Shown one piece after another: positions 25,868 to 33,557 of a stretch of DNA of 33,734 bases (positions are counted from its first letter, which is position 1; each line of letters begins with the position of its first letter). This stretch comes from Pedobacter borealis DSM 19626. Its GTDB lineage: Bacteria > Bacteroidota > Bacteroidia > Sphingobacteriales > Sphingobacteriaceae. The stretch spans positions 1 to 33,734 of the forward strand of contig NZ_JAUG01000052.1 in assembly GCF_000708285.2 (NCBI RefSeq), read 5' to 3'. Under the pieces are notes generated by a model, which saw only the letters and a program-made list of their open reading frames with translations, searched no databases and had not been told where the DNA came from. Position numbers and translations under genes: made by a program.

Positions 25868-26110
25868 ATGGAAAAAACTATTAAGAATTTACTTGGAAAG
25901 CTGGACGGAGCATCTAATGCTACCGGTTTCTTTAGCGTCAAAGGAGGTGCCAGAAGTCTCTCACAAGATGTTGGCACAAATAATGGCGATTGTAATAACA
26001 GCGCGAAATGTTCTGGCACTAATACCGGTACCTGTACCAATTATGATTGCCCTGACGCGACCAACAGTACGCCTGGCGGTTGCACAAACTCCCACACCTG
26101 TTTTGTTTGA
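25868..26110 (+). CDS. RiPP precursor peptide 3, KGG leader and six-Cys core
   Basis: An 80-residue peptide with a 27-residue leader ending GFFSVKGG and a 53-residue core starting ARSLSQD. Six Cys at core positions 15, 21, 29, 34, 45 and 51 have exactly the spacing of precursor 2 (6, 8, 5, 11, 6), and the core ends CTNSHTCFV. It is a tandem duplicate of precursor 2. It is followed by a hairpin and a 361-bp gap before the maturase gene. Confidence 0.88.
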   Translation: MEKTIKNLLGKLDGASNATGFFSVKGGARSLSQDVGTNNGDCNNSAKCSGTNTGTCTNYDCPDATNSTPGGCTNSHTCFV

Positions 26111-26137
26111 TAAGTATTTGGAAACAAGTACAGGGTA

Positions 26138-26179
26138 ATCCTTAATGCTGGTGATGTTTAAATACCCCGCATTAAGGAT
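26138..26179 (+). terminator. Hairpin between precursor and maturase genes (partial terminator?)
   Basis: A perfect 11-bp inverted repeat (ATCCTTAATGC and GCATTAAGGAT) with a 20-nt loop begins 28 bp after the stop of precursor 3. The downstream T content is modest, so it may be a leaky terminator or an mRNA-stabilising end. Either would make the short precursor message more abundant than the maturase message. The remaining gap (26180-26471) shows no supportable gene. Confidence 0.45.
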
Positions 26180-26471
26180 CCCTTATTATCTTACTGATAT
26201 CAAGATAGATTTACCCAAAACATTGTTAAAAATTAGCGGTACAGAACAACGACAACAAAAAATGATTTTCAGCGGAGTTGTTCAACGTTTTTCAAAAGAT
26301 AAAACCGAAAATGGTATTATCCTGATTTACCCAGATAACTGCAAGAGTGAAATTTTACAGAAATTTTGAGTCCTTATACTTTTAAATGTCCAAACACCTC
26401 AGATTTCAAATTGAAATATTTATTTAAACTATAAACTAATTAAGATAACCGATCTAAACATACATCTCAAA

Positions 26472-27764
26472 ATGAAAGCAAGCAAGTTTAATATGTTTTT
26501 CCCACATGAGGAATATCAAGTTGGCTACAACGGATTTTCCAATGAGTTTATAATTTTGGAGCCATATTTATATGAGCTTTATAAAGCTGCAAAAAACGCT
26601 GATTTTGAAGAACTCAGCCTCCATAGTCCTGACTTTTACAATCTCCTGAAAGAAAAGGAATTTTTTATTAATGATGATATCGATGAAGTTGATCGAGTTC
26701 GACAGATGTCTAAATTAATTGATAACGACGATACTAAATTTAAGCTTCACATAAATCCTACCATGAACTGTAACTTTAAGTGCTGGTATTGCTATGAGAC
26801 CCATATCAAGGATTCTAAGATGGATTTAAAAACAATTGCCAATACCGAAGATTTCGTCAAGCAGGTTTTTGAAAATAAAAAGTCTTTAAAAGAGTTTTCA
26901 TTATCGTGGTTTGGAGGAGAGCCATTATTGTATTTTCATAAAGTCGTTGTTCCGATACTTAAATCAACATATGAAATTGCGCAGTTAAATGGGGTCAATT
27001 TCCACTCCGCTATAACGACAAATGGGCTTTTGATCGATCAGACAGTCATTGATCTTTGTTTAAAATATAATTTGAATTTTTTTCAGATTACTTTAGACGG
27101 CAATAGGGAAAAACATGACAAGGTTCGGTTCATATCTGAAGGACGCGGTTCGTATGATAAGATCGTGGAGAACATATACGAGTTGGCAAAAAACAGAATA
27201 ACGGTAAATATTAGAATAAACATCAGTGTCGAAACCTTAGAAGGAATAACTGATATTGTTAATGATTTTGCAGCGATGAGCCCAGAAGACCGAAAGTGGA
27301 TTCATTTTGATCTCCATAAAGTTTGGCAGGTTGAAAGCGATATCGATAATGAGATTAATGAAAATCGTTGGCTTTTCCGTAATAAAGGTTTTGTCGTTTC
27401 TAGTGGTGCACACGATACGGTCATTAACTCTTGCTATGGAGATCATAAAAATCATGCTACTATTAACTTTAATGGAGAGGTTTTTAAGTGTACAGCTCGG
27501 GATTTTACTACTGCAAATAGCGAAGGGATATTAAAGCCTGGTGGATTTATAGAATGGAATGAAAAACTGGAAAAAAGATTAAATAGTAAATTTAAGAATA
27601 AACCTTGTTTGGAATGCCCTATTCTTCCATTATGTGGTGGTGGTTGTACGCAACAAGCCATTGAACATGAAAATGTAGATTATTGTGTTTATGATTTTGA
27701 CAATAATAAAAAATTAGATGTCGTCAAAAATAAATTTTTTGAGATATTGGCAGACTATGCGTAA
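26472..27764 (+). CDS. Radical SAM/SPASM peptide maturase
   Basis: A 430-residue enzyme. The N-terminal 90 residues are a likely peptide-recognition region. The radical SAM core has CNFKCWYC (Cys100, Cys104, Cys107) for the SAM-binding 4Fe-4S cluster, with the SAM-contact segment WFGGEPLL at 146-153 and ITTNG at 181-185. The C-terminal SPASM domain shows the complete seven-Cys pattern: Cys321-X13-G-X4-Cys340, Cys379-X2-Cys382-X5-Cys388-X3-Cys392 and Cys405, for two auxiliary clusters. Such enzymes form thioether or carbon-carbon links in ribosomal peptides. Lying just after Cys-rich KGG precursors, its likely job is crosslinking them (thioethers at Cys, as in sactipeptides or ranthipeptides). 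Overlaps the exporter gene by 8 bp. Confidence 0.92.
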   Translation: MKASKFNMFFPHEEYQVGYNGFSNEFIILEPYLYELYKAAKNADFEELSLHSPDFYNLLKEKEFFINDDIDEVDRVRQMSKLIDNDDTKFKLHINPTMNCNFKCWYCYETHIKDSKMDLKTIANTEDFVKQVFENKKSLKEFSLSWFGGEPLLYFHKVVVPILKSTYEIAQLNGVNFHSAITTNGLLIDQTVIDLCLKYNLNFFQITLDGNREKHDKVRFISEGRGSYDKIVENIYELAKNRITVNIRINISVETLEGITDIVNDFAAMSPEDRKWIHFDLHKVWQVESDIDNEINENRWLFRNKGFVVSSGAHDTVINSCYGDHKNHATINFNGEVFKCTARDFTTANSEGILKPGGFIEWNEKLEKRLNSKFKNKPCLECPILPLCGGGCTQQAIEHENVDYCVYDFDNNKKLDVVKNKFFEILADYA

Positions 27765-29970
27765 ATACCCTTTTCAAAGACAACATGACACAATAGATTG
27801 CGGCCCTTCATGCTTAAAGATGCTCAGCTCATTTTATGGAAAGAAATATTCTTTAGAATACTTTAGAGAACTTTGCTACCTTAATCGTGAAGGGGTCAGT
27901 ATAGTTAATATTGAGGAAACAGCTAAAAAGATTGGTTTTACTACTTTAATAACAAGTCTCTCTCTTGAAAATTTGATTAAAGACTCTCCAATGCCTTGCA
28001 TATTGCATTGGAATCAAGATCATTTTGTAGTTCTTTATGAGATAAAAGAGAAAAAATCGGGAATATTCAATCCTAAAAAAACAGAATTTATTTTTGTAAT
28101 CGGGGATCCTGCCCATGGGATTGTCGAGATTGATTTGCAAACTTTCCTTAGTTATTGGATATCCTTTCCTGCTGAAAAGGGTATTGGCCTTTTTTTGGAG
28201 CCTGGTGCTGATTTCGAAACTATTGAACCCCCAGGCGAATCTTCCAAGGGTTTTTTCTTTTTAGTGAAGTACCTAATTCCCTATAAACGTTATATTTTTC
28301 AACTGGTCATTGGAATGACCGCTGCAAGCATCTTTTCCTTGTTGTTCCCTTTTCTAACGCAACTTTTAATTGATGTTGGAGTAGCAAATAGAGACTTCTC
28401 GATTATATACTTAATATTTGCGTCTCAAGTTTTTCTTTTTATAGGCACTATAGCGATTGACCTCATTCGAGGTTGGCTTTTATTGCATATAAATACAAGA
28501 ATAAGCTTGAATATTATTTCAGATTTTTTAATAAAGCTTCTGAAATTGCCTATGAGGTACTTTGATTCAAAAGCAGTTGGAGATCTGACACAGAGAATCC
28601 AGGATCATCATCAGATAGAATCATTCCTCACCGGTTCATTTCTTATGTCAGTTTTCTCTATAATTAACATGTGTGTTTTCCTAATAGTCCTCGCATTTTA
28701 TAATAAGCTTATTCTGATCACTTTTATTTTAATGAGTACATTAGGCCTAGTATGGGTATTGCTTTTTCAGAAAAAGAGAGAAAATTTAAATTATAAATTG
28801 TTTGCCCGAAACAGAGAAAATCAGGACAAAATATATGAAATGATTACAGGCATGCAGGAAATAAAGCTTTTTGGTGCGGAAAACCAGATTCGCTGGAATT
28901 GGGAAAAATTACAGGTTAAGTATTTTAAGTTGAATATTGAGACCCTTACTCTGGAACAATTCCAACAAACCGGCTATCGCTTTCTAAATCAATTAAAGAA
29001 TATTTTAATATCATTCCTGGCTATTTATGAAGTGATAAATAATAATCTTACCCTAGGATCACTATTAAGTATTTCTTATATCATCGGGCAAACAAATGGC
29101 CCTATAGATCAACTCGTTGGGCTTATTAAAGGGGGGCAAGATGCTAAATTAAGCATGGATAGGCTTCAAGAAATTCATAATAAGAAAGAAGAGGAGTCTA
29201 CTGATCTAATAACAGATAGTTCAACAATCCATTCTGCCGATATCAATCTCAATAACGTTTCATTTCAATATGATGGGCCTCACTCTCCTTACGTGTTAAA
29301 GGATATAAATTTACAAATACCCAAGGGAAAAGTGACTGCTATAGTTGGGAGTAGTGGGAGTGGGAAGACTACATTGATGAAACTGCTCTTGAATTTTTAT
29401 GCCCCAACTCAAGGACAGGTTACTTTGGGTACAATAAATCTGGAAAGAATATCTCCAACCATTTGGAGAAGTATATGTGGGACGGTAATGCAAGATGGTT
29501 TTATTTTCTTTGATTCAATTGAAAAGAACATAACATTGGGAAATGAAAAAGTTGATCCAGAAAAACTTGAACAAGCTATAAAAATAGCTAATCTCACAGA
29601 GTTTATAGAGAATTTACCATTGAAACAGGTGACAAAAATTGGTTCTTCCGGAATTGGAATTAGTGGTGGACAAAAGCAGAGAATATTTATTGCCAGAGCA
29701 GTTTATAAAAACCCTGATTTTATTTTTTTTGATGAGGCGACAAGTAGTTTGGATGCCAACAATGAAAAAATTATTGTCGATAACTTGAATCGTTTCTTCG
29801 ATGGAAAAACTGTTGTTGTCATAGCACATCGTTTAAGTACTGTTAAAAATGCAGATCAGATTATTATGTTAGAAAATGGAGAAATTATAGAGAGTGGTGA
29901 TCATAAAACCTTATGTTCACTTAAAGGGAAATATTTTGATCTCGTTAAAAATCAATTAGATGTTTCCTAA
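27757..29970 (+). CDS. C39-peptidase-containing ABC exporter
   Basis: A 737-residue bacteriocin-type exporter. Peptidase C39 domain (1-150): oxyanion Gln9, nucleophile Cys15 in CGPSC, His89 (DHFVVL) and Asp117 (IGDPAHG). Transmembrane domain about 165-450 with six helices. ABC domain: Walker A GSSGSGKT at 531-538, signature SGGQ at 636-639, Walker B ending Asp659-Glu660. It should cut precursors after GG and export the core. The ATG at 27757 places the C39 start (KYPFQRQHDTIDCG) as usual in the family; an ATG at 27718 would add 13 residues. The 8-bp overlap with the maturase gene implies translational coupling. Confidence 0.95.
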   Translation: MRKYPFQRQHDTIDCGPSCLKMLSSFYGKKYSLEYFRELCYLNREGVSIVNIEETAKKIGFTTLITSLSLENLIKDSPMPCILHWNQDHFVVLYEIKEKKSGIFNPKKTEFIFVIGDPAHGIVEIDLQTFLSYWISFPAEKGIGLFLEPGADFETIEPPGESSKGFFFLVKYLIPYKRYIFQLVIGMTAASIFSLLFPFLTQLLIDVGVANRDFSIIYLIFASQVFLFIGTIAIDLIRGWLLLHINTRISLNIISDFLIKLLKLPMRYFDSKAVGDLTQRIQDHHQIESFLTGSFLMSVFSIINMCVFLIVLAFYNKLILITFILMSTLGLVWVLLFQKKRENLNYKLFARNRENQDKIYEMITGMQEIKLFGAENQIRWNWEKLQVKYFKLNIETLTLEQFQQTGYRFLNQLKNILISFLAIYEVINNNLTLGSLLSISYIIGQTNGPIDQLVGLIKGGQDAKLSMDRLQEIHNKKEEESTDLITDSSTIHSADINLNNVSFQYDGPHSPYVLKDINLQIPKGKVTAIVGSSGSGKTTLMKLLLNFYAPTQGQVTLGTINLERISPTIWRSICGTVMQDGFIFFDSIEKNITLGNEKVDPEKLEQAIKIANLTEFIENLPLKQVTKIGSSGIGISGGQKQRIFIARAVYKNPDFIFFDEATSSLDANNEKIIVDNLNRFFDGKTVVVIAHRLSTVKNADQIIMLENGEIIESGDHKTLCSLKGKYFDLVKNQLDVS

Positions 29971-29990
29971 AAATTATTTCAAATTACTTT

Positions 29991-30527
29991 ATGCCTATTA
30001 ATACACCTATCGAAAATCATAATTTAAGAAGTGAAGAGGTAAAAGATGTTTTGGCCAGTCAACCCAAACTATCAATCCTCTTTGGCAATTCATTTATAGT
30101 CATAATACTATGCTGTTTTTTAGCTTTTCTAAATTTATATAAGGTTAAAACTAGCGAGACGCTAAAATTTAGGCTTCAAAATTCAGTTAAAAAAAATGAT
30201 AATGGGACCTATGATCTCACTTTGCTTATGAATGCGCCGCTAAATAAAATTATCAATGTGAGCGCTAAAGATGTAAAGGTGGATTTTTTAGAAAAAAATG
30301 GACGAAGAATCTTAGAGATAAAACCAATTTTAAAAGGCTTAGATTACCCTAACAATAACATAGTTGTCGAAGTAAGTGCATCTAGTCTAAGTGAGATTTT
30401 TAAAAATAGAAAAAGTACCGAACCTGAAATAGGTTTGTTTGGTATACTGAAACTACCAACAGATTCAACCTCCTTGTACAAACTTTTTATTCGAAAAATG
30501 ACTGCTGAAAATCATCTGTTCAACTAA
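29991..30527 (+). CDS. HlyD-anchor-like membrane protein lacking the adaptor domains
   Basis: A 178-residue protein 20 bp after the exporter. The N-terminus (NLRSEEVKDVLASQPKLSIL then one hydrophobic helix at about 33-50) closely resembles the start of Bacteroidota HlyD-family adaptors, which begin with LRSEEVQ-like text and a single membrane anchor. Normal adaptors are about 400 residues with coiled-coil, lipoyl and barrel domains. Here only about 125 periplasmic residues follow, with predicted beta strands and no heptad coiled coil. It is either a reduced adaptor or a distinct accessory factor. The frame is intact and the stop is natural, so it does not look broken. Confidence 0.7.
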   Translation: MPINTPIENHNLRSEEVKDVLASQPKLSILFGNSFIVIILCCFLAFLNLYKVKTSETLKFRLQNSVKKNDNGTYDLTLLMNAPLNKIINVSAKDVKVDFLEKNGRRILEIKPILKGLDYPNNNIVVEVSASSLSEIFKNRKSTEPEIGLFGILKLPTDSTSLYKLFIRKMTAENHLFN

Positions 30528-30671
30528 ATAGAATGTCTGGAAATAATTGGCTTTTTTTTATTTACCACAATAAGATATCTTAATTATGATATCAATATAG
30601 CTATTTAAACAATAGAACAAAGGTTCAGACACAATTGATGTGGAAGTATAAAAGCAAAACTGTTAACAGTG

Positions 30672-30767
30672 GAGTTTCATCGACAGGTTAATCAATAAAG
30701 AAGCTAGGTATGAATTTTCTATAATAGCCTTGCCAGAATCCCTAATAACGCCGTATCAATGAAACTC
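30672..30767. repeat. Inverted repeat downstream of precursor 4
   Basis: GAGTTTCATCGA at 30672-30683 and TCAATGAAACTC at 30756-30767 pair over 11 of 12 bases across a 72-bp interval, ending 9 bp before the stop codon of precursor 4. It may mark a small inserted element or convergent transcript ends. Nothing else is seen between 30528 and 30776. Confidence 0.3.
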
Positions 30768-30776
30768 GACCATCAA

Positions 30777-31031
30777 TTATCCCATAACACAGGTACTCTG
30801 GTTAGAACATGACATTCCAGTATTCGTCGAATCTGAACAGTTATAAGAATTAACACAGCTATTAATATTTGTCGATTTATTACAATCTAATGTCGAGTTT
30901 GTACATGCGCCATTTTCTACCGCTGGTAAATCGTTTAAAGAACTTCCGCCCTTAATACTTATAAAATTATATTTTAACATGTTATCGGATGCCGATAAAC
31001 TTTTCACTAGATTTTGGATTGATTTTTTCAT
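30777..31031 (-). CDS. RiPP precursor peptide 4, divergent orientation, six-Cys core
   Basis: An 84-residue peptide on the opposite strand. The 29-residue leader (MKKSIQNLVK start, NFISIKGG end) matches the leaders of the three upstream precursors. The 55-residue core starts SSLNDL and has six Cys at core positions 14, 21, 30, 36, 46 and 52 (spacing 7, 9, 6, 10, 6). The composition is again Asn/Ser/Thr-rich, but the core sequence is clearly different and it ends CVMG. The separate orientation implies its own promoter, so it may be made under other conditions, or processed by the same machinery as a second product. Confidence 0.88.
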   Translation of the reverse strand: MKKSIQNLVKSLSASDNMLKYNFISIKGGSSLNDLPAVENGACTNSTLDCNKSTNINSCVNSYNCSDSTNTGMSCSNQSTCVMG

Positions 31032-31087
31032 AATTGCATTTTTTTAGATTTAAATTGATTGATTAAATTTTTAGACTTCTTTCTAGG

Positions 31088-31122
31088 CAAAATACAAAAA
31101 ATAATACTTTAAAACAACAAAA
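31088..31122 (-). promoter_or_regulatory. Possible Bacteroidota-type promoter for precursor 4
   Basis: Read on the minus strand, TTTTG at 31122-31118 is followed 23 bp later by TATTTTG at 31094-31088, close to the TTTG / TAnnTTTG pattern of Bacteroidota sigma factor promoters. It lies 57 bp upstream of the ATG of precursor 4. The -7 element is one base short of consensus, so this is tentative. Confidence 0.3.
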
Positions 31123-31267
31123 TCAGACTGCATTTTTTATAAAACGACAAAGCAATTCTAGACTCTAGTAATCTGTTTCATAGTTAATTAAAGACCTAAA
31201 ATATTTCCCGTCGCATTCTTTACATAACAGCTGCCCTCAATCGAAACTATGTATTTACAATACCACT

Positions 31268-31340
31268 GTTTACAACAATTAATTCGCTATTGGCCAATTC
31301 ACAAAACAATCAATAGCGTACCTTTAGCGAATGGGTAAAC
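31268..31340. promoter_or_regulatory. Nested inverted repeats upstream of the metallopeptidase gene
   Basis: Three nested pairs occupy this stretch: GTTTAC 31268-31273 with GTAAAC 31335-31340, ATTCGCT 31283-31289 with AGCGAAT 31326-31332, and CGCTATTG 31285-31292 with CAATAGCG 31311-31318. The two inner pairs compete for the same left arm, so alternative folds are possible. It could be an operator region or a remnant of a mobile end. The remainder of 31123-31612 shows no supportable gene. Confidence 0.3.
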
Positions 31341-31612
31341 AACTATTTTGGGGCTCTTTGAAGTAGCGAACTGCATGACTGTTTGATTTACCAGGAACTA
31401 ATTACAATAAATCTCTATCTGATATTGATTTATACTGGGTGTTTAATTTGTGGGACGCTTTAGATTCAGTATTTTGCAGCCAACATCATTTCGGCTTCAA
31501 AAGATTTTCTTCAATGGTCTTAGCTTGTTGAACGCGGGAACTTACTTAATGAACTATAGATATTTGCACTAAGCTCAAAATGTTTATAAATTGCAATTGA
31601 TAAATTACAGAA

Positions 31613-33031
31613 ATGAAAAAAGTTCTTGCCATTTGGATTCTTGTTTTTTTAACGACTTTTATTCTCAATGCTCAAGAAAACCACTCCCCGACTTTAACGG
31701 GTAATGTTCAAATTTCAATTACCCAAGGGACAATCAGTTGCGATTTTGTATTAGCAGATATGCCGAAGATTGCTGGCAAATATGCTGTACGCATAAATTC
31801 AGGTATGAACATCCGCCACTTTAAAGATCTTTCCACAAACACACTGCTGGATTTTGAGATCAATAAAAATGATACACTCTCATCAGGTGGGGCAAGGGAG
31901 TCACTAGCATATTATTTCCCGATAGATCTCAATCAAAATAAGTTACTAAAAAGCCAGATAGGATTTCGTTACACAGGAATGTACCCTGTCGCAGACTCCC
32001 TTAGCGGTTATACTGTTCAGGATTGGAGGGGAAATGTTGCATTTAATGGCTATTCGATCAGAACAGATGGCACGCAGAGTTCATGGTATCCGGTACTGGT
32101 TGATATGGAGACAAAAAAGAGTTATGAGGAGGTAAAGTTTGATATTACTGTCAGCTGCGAGGATTGTAGCACATTATACGTGAATGGCTTACCCCCTGTA
32201 AAGGCACGATCTGCAACTTTTAAAAGCAATATACCAAGGCAGCTAACAATATTCTGTGGAAATTATGAATTTGCAAATGTAGATGGGACTTTGTTGCTTA
32301 ACCCTGATATGGATGGTAAACAACAGGAAAAATTTATTAAAATCATAAATAGCTATAAACAATATCTTGAAAAGAAGTTGTTTATTCCCTATAAAGGCAA
32401 TGTAACATTTATTCAAACCACTCCAACAGCATCAAAGGACCATGCATTTTTGTTTGTTACCTACCCTAGCATTTTAAATGTCGGTGTTGGAAAATATGGA
32501 TTGGCCTCTACTTTCGACCATAAACATGGTGATAACTCTAAAGCTTTTATTGCGCATGAACTTGGCCATTATTATTTCGGCACTGTCCTGCCATCAAATA
32601 CAGTTTTTGCCCCGATCATTAATGAGGGTTTTACAGAATTTTTGTCATTCAAAATCAAAAAAAGCCTAATATCAGATAGTTTATATCAGACGGATATAAA
32701 GGCTAAAGCCAATAGCCTTCGGTCATTTAAAACCAATCCCCTATCTAAGATTAAATCTGAAGCTGACATGAAAGGGAGAGAATTTTATGTTAGAATTTAT
32801 GTGCCCGTTTTGTTATGTGCAATCGAAAAGGAGATTGGTGAGAAAGCAATGTGGAATTGGTTACGGACCATGTTACTCGAAAAAACGGAGTTAACAGATT
32901 ATGCATTCCTTGAGCGTACATTCTGTAAATCCCTGTCAAAAGATAAAAATGCTTCTCAGATTGCAGATAAATTTTTCAAGTCCGAAGATTCAGTCAAATA
33001 TATAATGGAAACCATCCTTAAAAATCCCTAA
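31613..33031 (+). CDS. Secreted gluzincin-type (M1-like) zinc metallopeptidase
   Basis: A 472-residue protein with a signal peptide (1-20). A beta-rich N-terminal half (about 25-230) precedes a helical catalytic part with the zinc site HELGH (His315, Glu316, His319) and the third ligand Glu338 in NEGFTEF, giving exactly the HEXXH-X18-E spacing of M1-type gluzincins. The GxMEN exopeptidase motif of true M1 aminopeptidases is not evident, so it is M1-like. It lies next to a RiPP locus and might trim or degrade the exported peptide, or be unrelated. The nearest cluster gene (precursor 4) is 581 bp away and points the other way. Confidence 0.82.
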   Translation: MKKVLAIWILVFLTTFILNAQENHSPTLTGNVQISITQGTISCDFVLADMPKIAGKYAVRINSGMNIRHFKDLSTNTLLDFEINKNDTLSSGGARESLAYYFPIDLNQNKLLKSQIGFRYTGMYPVADSLSGYTVQDWRGNVAFNGYSIRTDGTQSSWYPVLVDMETKKSYEEVKFDITVSCEDCSTLYVNGLPPVKARSATFKSNIPRQLTIFCGNYEFANVDGTLLLNPDMDGKQQEKFIKIINSYKQYLEKKLFIPYKGNVTFIQTTPTASKDHAFLFVTYPSILNVGVGKYGLASTFDHKHGDNSKAFIAHELGHYYFGTVLPSNTVFAPIINEGFTEFLSFKIKKSLISDSLYQTDIKAKANSLRSFKTNPLSKIKSEADMKGREFYVRIYVPVLLCAIEKEIGEKAMWNWLRTMLLEKTELTDYAFLERTFCKSLSKDKNASQIADKFFKSEDSVKYIMETILKNP

Positions 33032-33108
33032 CCAGCGATTTTCCTCGAAGATCCAGCGTAAAACTGGTTTGTTAATTATTGCCTTTTTGATTTCCCTATT
33101 AAAAGATC

Positions 33109-33297
33109 TCAGTGATACTTGGTGCTGGTGTTTATTGTAATATAAACATCAATAGGCTCTTCCATTGGATCTGGCTCAATTAAGTCTGGAAGCTGAGAAT
33201 AGATTTTATATTCAGATAATTGTATTACCATGAAAAATCGTTTGTATTCCATAATGATAACAGGATCTGGAAAAAATTTAAATGACGGATTTTTCAC
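33109..33297 (-). CDS. Possible small protein or remnant, 62 residues
   Basis: A GTG-started (33297) or ATG-started (33252) minus-strand frame with an acidic, Pro-rich, protein-like composition (LPDLIEPDPMEEPIDVYITI). No family is recognised and no promoter is evident. It may be a genuine small gene or a leftover of one beside the mobile-element remnant. The remaining gap up to 33468 shows nothing else. Confidence 0.25.
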   Translation of the reverse strand: MKNPSFKFFPDPVIIMEYKRFFMVIQLSEYKIYSQLPDLIEPDPMEEPIDVYITINTSTKYH

Positions 33298-33468
33298 ACA
33301 ATAGATTGTCAGGGATTATAAATAGGTGTATTGGCACTATCTTTCAAATTGCAGAGTGACCAATAATTTAAAAATGAAATTAACCTGTTTTTTTGTCATC
33401 TAGTGATGTTCAACCGATATATGATTATTTCGTTAGTTTATTAGTTGAGTGGACAAACCAATTTATTT

Positions 33469-33544
33469 GACCCCTTGTCGCCAAATTCATAACCCAATGA
33501 CAAACAATACTTTATATAGAATTTATTTCTGGCGAGATGGGGTC
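33469..33544. repeat. Inverted repeat, probable insertion-sequence end
   Basis: GACCCC...GTCGCCA at 33469-33483 pairs with TGGCGAGATGGGGTC at 33530-33544 (matching at GACCCC and TCGCCA), with AAATT/AATTT continuing inward. It lies 14 bp from the truncated transposase frame and is likely a terminus or subterminal palindrome of that element. Confidence 0.45.
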
Positions 33545-33557
33545 ACTTTGAAGCGGT

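Noticed and set aside
25199..26110. CRISPR-like or simple tandem repeat reading of the three similar precursor genes
   Set aside because: The similarity is at protein level with many synonymous differences and no regular repeat-spacer units.
26145..26369. 74-codon plus-strand frame between precursors and maturase
   Set aside because: It begins inside the hairpin arm, has no KGG leader or Cys pattern, and matches nothing recognisable; treated as chance.
25199..30527. Lanthipeptide or graspetide (ATP-grasp) interpretation of the peptide locus
   Set aside because: No LanB, LanM, LanC or ATP-grasp gene is present; the only modifying enzyme seen is radical SAM/SPASM.
31379..31527. Protein-like plus-strand stretch of about 50 codons
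   Set aside because: No start codon and no recognisable family; most likely chance or an old remnant.
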